64,000 bases of DNA from Exophiala sp. HKRS030. Its lineage: Eukaryota; Ascomycota; Eurotiomycetes; Chaetothyriales; Herpotrichiellaceae. A model generated the notes under the pieces. It worked only from the letters and a program-made list of their open reading frames with translations. It was not told where the DNA came from and searched no databases. The translations under genes and the position numbers were made by a program. Where the stretch lies: positions 5,645,665 to 5,709,664 of the forward strand of contig JAHWDD010000003.1 of NCBI GenBank assembly GCA_023897205.1, in the 5' to 3' direction. Within the stretch, counting starts at the first letter, position 1; each line of letters starts with the position of its first letter. Shown here piece after piece: positions 60,061 through 64,000 of this stretch.

Positions 60061-60937
60061 AAGAGATTCGTTTTAGACGATTTACTCTCTTGTACATACA
60101 TTTAGCGTTGAGTCCTGCAAATAAGAACGCTTTTGAAATAGTCCATCTTCAAATTTCTCAAAAATCAGGTATTTGACCTCTTTGTCGTGTACTCGTGGTT
60201 ACAGCTTTGCTGTCAACTGACGTTTAAGTAGCTTCATGTTGTGTAATGTCACCATGACAGAGCCCTTGTGTTACAAGATAGTAACACCAGATTGTCAAGT
60301 AGAATGTCACTTCCCAAAATACTCTGAGACTTCTACTTTGGTCCATTGTCAAATACACTGGAAATCTCCTTGTCGACATGGTAATCTCCATACGACATCT
60401 CTGGGCACCACCTTTGAATATTCTTTGTACAACTTGAACAACAATCCTGCAAGGACATGACAATCAAAGTAAACGCATCTATCCTTTTCAATTTCGGCCT
60501 TGTCGGTTCATTGCATAGAAGCGTTACCTTCTGTCGACATGTTGTGTGATTTTCAAACAATCCAATCCCCACCAAAGCAAGGGATAGTGGGTGTTTGTTC
60601 GACAACCATCATCGTCGTGGTGGCTGGGGGCGTCTGGTTGACCTTCCACTCTGTGGCTGGCCTGTCATCTACAAGGAAATCCTTTTTCATGCCAATGCAA
60701 GGGTAATAATCATATTCAGTATTCAAAAGCAGGACTTGATCTCGCAACCTTTGGGGGTGTAAACGCCACCATGGTTCGGTTTGAAAGTCGCGATACCGCC
60801 TCGACGTGAGCAGACGTGAGCAGATCCATTTTCCCCCTACCGATATATGTCTCACATTATCCTCGAGAGAAATTTTCTTCCACACACAGACAGGATTTGT
60901 TTACAATATTTATCCAGGTACACCTCGAAAAAAGAAA
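60061..60937. other. Spacer, nothing recognised
   Basis: 877 bp between the SLC35F6-like gene and the next start; no gene seen. The GAGCAGACGTGAGCAG duplication near 60804-60823 is a small tandem repeat. Confidence 0.45.
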
Positions 60938-63543
60938 ATGGATCCATTACTTACTCTGTCGACAACTCTCGAGATGGCACCTCTCGTGCGGTCACCCTTC
61001 AGACTGACTCATTGTATGAACGAAGGACAAATCACACCCCCGTCATCTCCACCGTTGACTTCCAATCCCACCACTACTGCTCATAATGGCCCTCGTCTGC
61101 AATTGATCAGACTTCTCCGTCGATCTCGGTCAATCCGAGTCAAAATCACTGCCTGTCAAGACAAGACCCGGGTGGCCAAGAGCCGTCCTTCAGTCATTGA
61201 GATGAGAGCACCGTTTCCACTGCTGTTGCCAGAGTCGCCGTCGGTAATCGATCATGCTTTCCCCTCGCAGGTCTCGTCTCCAGGCACACTGCGCAGGATG
61301 TCGATGGATTATGGCAATCTACGTGCCGTTGCGCAACAACAGGCTGCCGTGTTGACACCCAGGACGCCATTGCTGCCAAGTCCCATTGTGAGGGAGCCAT
61401 GGTTCGATTACAGCAATGATAAAAACAACAAGAAGTCGGAGTTTGGCTTTGGGAGATCTGCATATTGCGATTCTCTGTCCGACACGGCGTCTCTGAACAG
61501 CGAGCAAATCTTGTCGTATTACTGCAACAACGACGAGGATGAAAACGCCGGTGATGAAGTTGAGCAACAGTCTCGGATTGACGACGAGGAAGATAAAGAC
61601 AACGACGAGTATGAGAACCAGAGCACAGCTTCGGAATCCATGCCTGTGACGCCGACAGAGCTTGATCTTGAGTATAGGGATACTTTTTCTTCCGACGAGT
61701 CTGGCTGGCTGGCGAATACGACTTCACATGAAGAGAGGTTGAGGAGGTTTAAGACGAGGTTCTATCAGGTTGTTCAACATCCATTGTTAGACTCATTGGG
61801 AGGAGAGGATGAAGATCAAGTAGTGAGTACCATCCCATCTATTCCCTCGTTGGCCCCTTTTTGACATTGTGTTAGATGATAGCCACAGTGCTCGTCGGCC
61901 CTGGCAAACCCAAACTCGTGGAAATCCAACGACCTTCATCGAGTCAATCCCAACAAGCGTCTCTATCAACATGGGCAGTCGAATCTAAAACAACACGCCC
62001 TACTACACCGATTCAACCCACGCTTGAGGTGTCGGCGTTCAGTCCATACGACACACCTGGTCCTACGGACAGACTACATGAGAGTATCGATTCGACCTTG
62101 ACGACCGATGCTCATGTCGGATCTCTCAGTCCTGGGAGGCCCTCCTTCTCGAATGAAAGTCTCGTCCCCGCTCCTCTAAGCTTACCTAGCCGCACACCAT
62201 CGGCATATTCCAAGAGTAGTGTCTTCAGTAGTACGTTGAAACGTCTCGAAGAACTCGCTGATCCTTTCGGTACGCCGGTGACTCCATGTGGGTCGACTCG
62301 ACGGTTATCTTCCCGATTGTACAACAACAGCCATATTCGTTGTGGCTCCTATAAAGACAACAACAAGAGAAGAAGCAGAAGCAGAGATGACGACGACGAA
62401 GACGACCTCCTGTCCACATCCACCCCTACCTCGAACAGATCCTACTCACATTCCCAAACCCATTCCCACCAACCCTCCTGGCCCATCGACTCCTTCCCGC
62501 ACCCACACAACCTCCACAGCACCATCCGACACCAACAACATCACCACTACGACGACGATGACCTCAACAGCTCCCCCACCACACGCGTCGCCAACCTCGC
62601 ACTGCAACGGAAACTCAACAGACTCAGCCGCATCCTCACGGCCGTCACGAAATCCATCGACTCGTTCCCCACGGGCATGCTGCGACTAGACTCGCCTGCC
62701 GTGCGCGAGATCCGACCTTCGCGGATCCCTGAAGACCGATATGTCAATGCGTTGAGGAAGATTTTCCCATCTGCCCCGACCCTCCTATTGAGTTGTCTGG
62801 CAGCGTGGGTTTTGGTTGATTTGTACCTCGAAAGGGAGACACAAAGGCACCCGGACAAGACGCAAGTTCGTCCTCAGCGGGATAATGAAACGGATCGAAG
62901 TGGAGAAAAGAGTTGGCTTGCCTCACTGGGCGCTGGATCGTCGTTTAAAGAAGAGTTTCTTGATCGCCCATTGCAGACATCTTGTCACATTCACTCTGAA
63001 TGCCATTCCCGCTCTCCCTCGAACCACACCTCGGACTCCCATTCCCATTCCCAACCCCACCACTCCTCTATCAATCCTCATCATCACCGCCACCCCCTTT
63101 CCCACCACCCTCACCATCCCCACCATCAAAATCCCCGTCCTCCCTACAACCACAATCACAACCACAACCACATCCCGCTCAAAGCCCTCACCATGCTCGG
63201 CATCGACAGCCCTACCAGCGAGAGCATGCTGCACACGGAACACGCACTGCGCAAACGCGCTGATGCGGTACGTCTCAGTGTCGGCGTCATCAGCCAGCAT
63301 CTCGTGCAGGCGCTAAGGGTTCTTGGGACCAGCATCTGTGGAGCGCCGTTCGGTGTCTTGTTGAGGTTATTGCGGGTGTTGGGGCAGGAGGAGTGGGAGC
63401 GGGAGGGGAAAGGGGAGGTGGAGATGAATGTGGGAGCGCGAGGAGGTCTGCGCGGTGTTGTGCTGCTGCGAATGTCGCTGGTTATGGGACAAGAGCGAGG
63501 TTTGGGGATAGATGTGGGGATAGGGATAGAAAACGGGACCTGA
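60938..63543 (+). CDS. Long low-complexity protein with C-terminal membrane helix; family unknown
   Basis: Exons are 60938-61822 and 61876-63543 (2553 bases, 850 aa); the intron is GTGAGT...TTAG, 53 bp. The N-terminal half has Pro/Ser-rich and acidic parts (EDEDQVV before the splice). Residues around 530-610 form the best-conserved-looking block: ALQRKLNRLSRILTAVTKSI, EDRYVNALRKIFPSAPTLLL and SCLAAWVLVDLYLE, a basic helix followed by a membrane helix. After it comes an extreme His/Ser/Pro/Asn segment (residues about 660-725, for example YNHNHNHNHIPLK), then ADAVRLSVGVISQHLVQALR and a hydrophobic stretch. The last ~50 residues are Gly/Glu-rich and may not be real coding sequence; an intron could remove the His-rich part. 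No function can be assigned. Confidence 0.6.
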
Positions 63544-64000
63544 GGAGTGGGAGTGGGAGTGGAAGTGGAAGAGGGAGAGAAAGGGACGCAGCCGCCAGGT
63601 ATTCAAGGAGCGATTACAAGATTAATCAATGAACTTACCGTTTCATAGTACTGATAATAGTGTCTGAAAATTATTCTTGGTTTATTTCCCTCTAACCTGA
63701 TACCTGATAGATGGATACATAGACTTTCTTATTCTCTTTCTCCTTCTTCTTCTTCTTCCTCCTCTCCTTCTCCCCTTTTGCATATCTCCCTAGACCTACC
63801 TCCCCTTGCGGCAAAGATATATATTACCGTATTCTACGAACCTCTACGTAAAATTACGCGTAGCAGGATTTCTTTAGAATAAGAATAAAACTCGTTGGTC
63901 TAATTTATATTAGATTACTATAGTTAGTCCTATAAACTAAAAATCTGTACTAACTATTCTACTTTTCCCTACGGATCAAGTCAGCAATAGAGTAGGATGG
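63544..64000. other. 3' spacer turning AT-rich; polypyrimidine tract
   Basis: A TTC/TCC polypyrimidine tract lies at 63725-63778. From about 63820 to the window end the sequence is clearly AT-richer than the rest, with TTATATTAGATTACTATAG-type words, suggesting the edge of a repeat-derived block. No gene seen. Confidence 0.5.

Overview
The window is nuclear DNA from a filamentous ascomycete (Pezizomycotina). The grounds are: genes broken by many 45-120 bp GT-AG introns, often with CTAAC-type branch sites; fungus-specific families (Zn2Cys6 and C2H2 regulators, a third regulator family that occurs three times, HET-domain and Hsp70-like remnants, a pogo/Fot1 transposase remnant); and the ascomycete intergenic palindrome TACGGAGTACTCCGTA. 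The class within Pezizomycotina cannot be told from the sequence. No rRNA, tRNA or CRISPR array was found.

Layout. About 1-23 kb is accessory and partly decayed. It holds a Fot1-like transposase tail, a HET-domain fragment, an Hsp70-like ATPase piece, an intact KH-domain RNA-binding protein gene (6.5-7.7 kb), a Dal5-type MFS transporter divergent from a fungal regulator, a second regulator of the same family, and another Hsp70-like relic. About 23-36 kb holds the cell-wall-integrity MAP kinase kinase (Mkk1/Mkk2 type), a pseudogene of an FMN-dependent lactate-oxidising enzyme, a third member of the regulator family, and more than 3 kb of apparently empty DNA.

From 35.4 to 43.1 kb five genes are tightly packed in alternating orientation: a D-2-hydroxyacid dehydrogenase, a salicylate-hydroxylase-like FAD monooxygenase, a Zn2Cys6 activator, an alpha/beta hydrolase and a quercetinase-like bicupin. 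The two divergent promoters inside this group each carry one TCGG-N5-CCGA palindrome, the form expected of a zinc-cluster binding site. I infer an aromatic or flavonol breakdown cluster run by its own activator; the substrate is a hypothesis.

From 44 to 52 kb lie a secreted Ala-rich surface protein, an MFS sugar transporter, a histidine-acid-phosphatase-family protein and a C2H2 regulator. From 53 kb to the end lie mostly core genes: type II pantothenate kinase, a tiny membrane protein whose start codon is its own exon, an SLC35F6-like transporter and a long low-complexity membrane protein.

An overriding technical point: five otherwise well-formed genes (KH protein, MAPKK, alpha/beta hydrolase, pantothenate kinase, regulator at 15 kb), and probably a sixth (regulator at 19 kb), are each broken by what looks like the loss of one base, usually in a short G or C run. 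In the first five, adding one base makes the spliced coding length divisible by three. I read these as sequence errors rather than inactivated genes.
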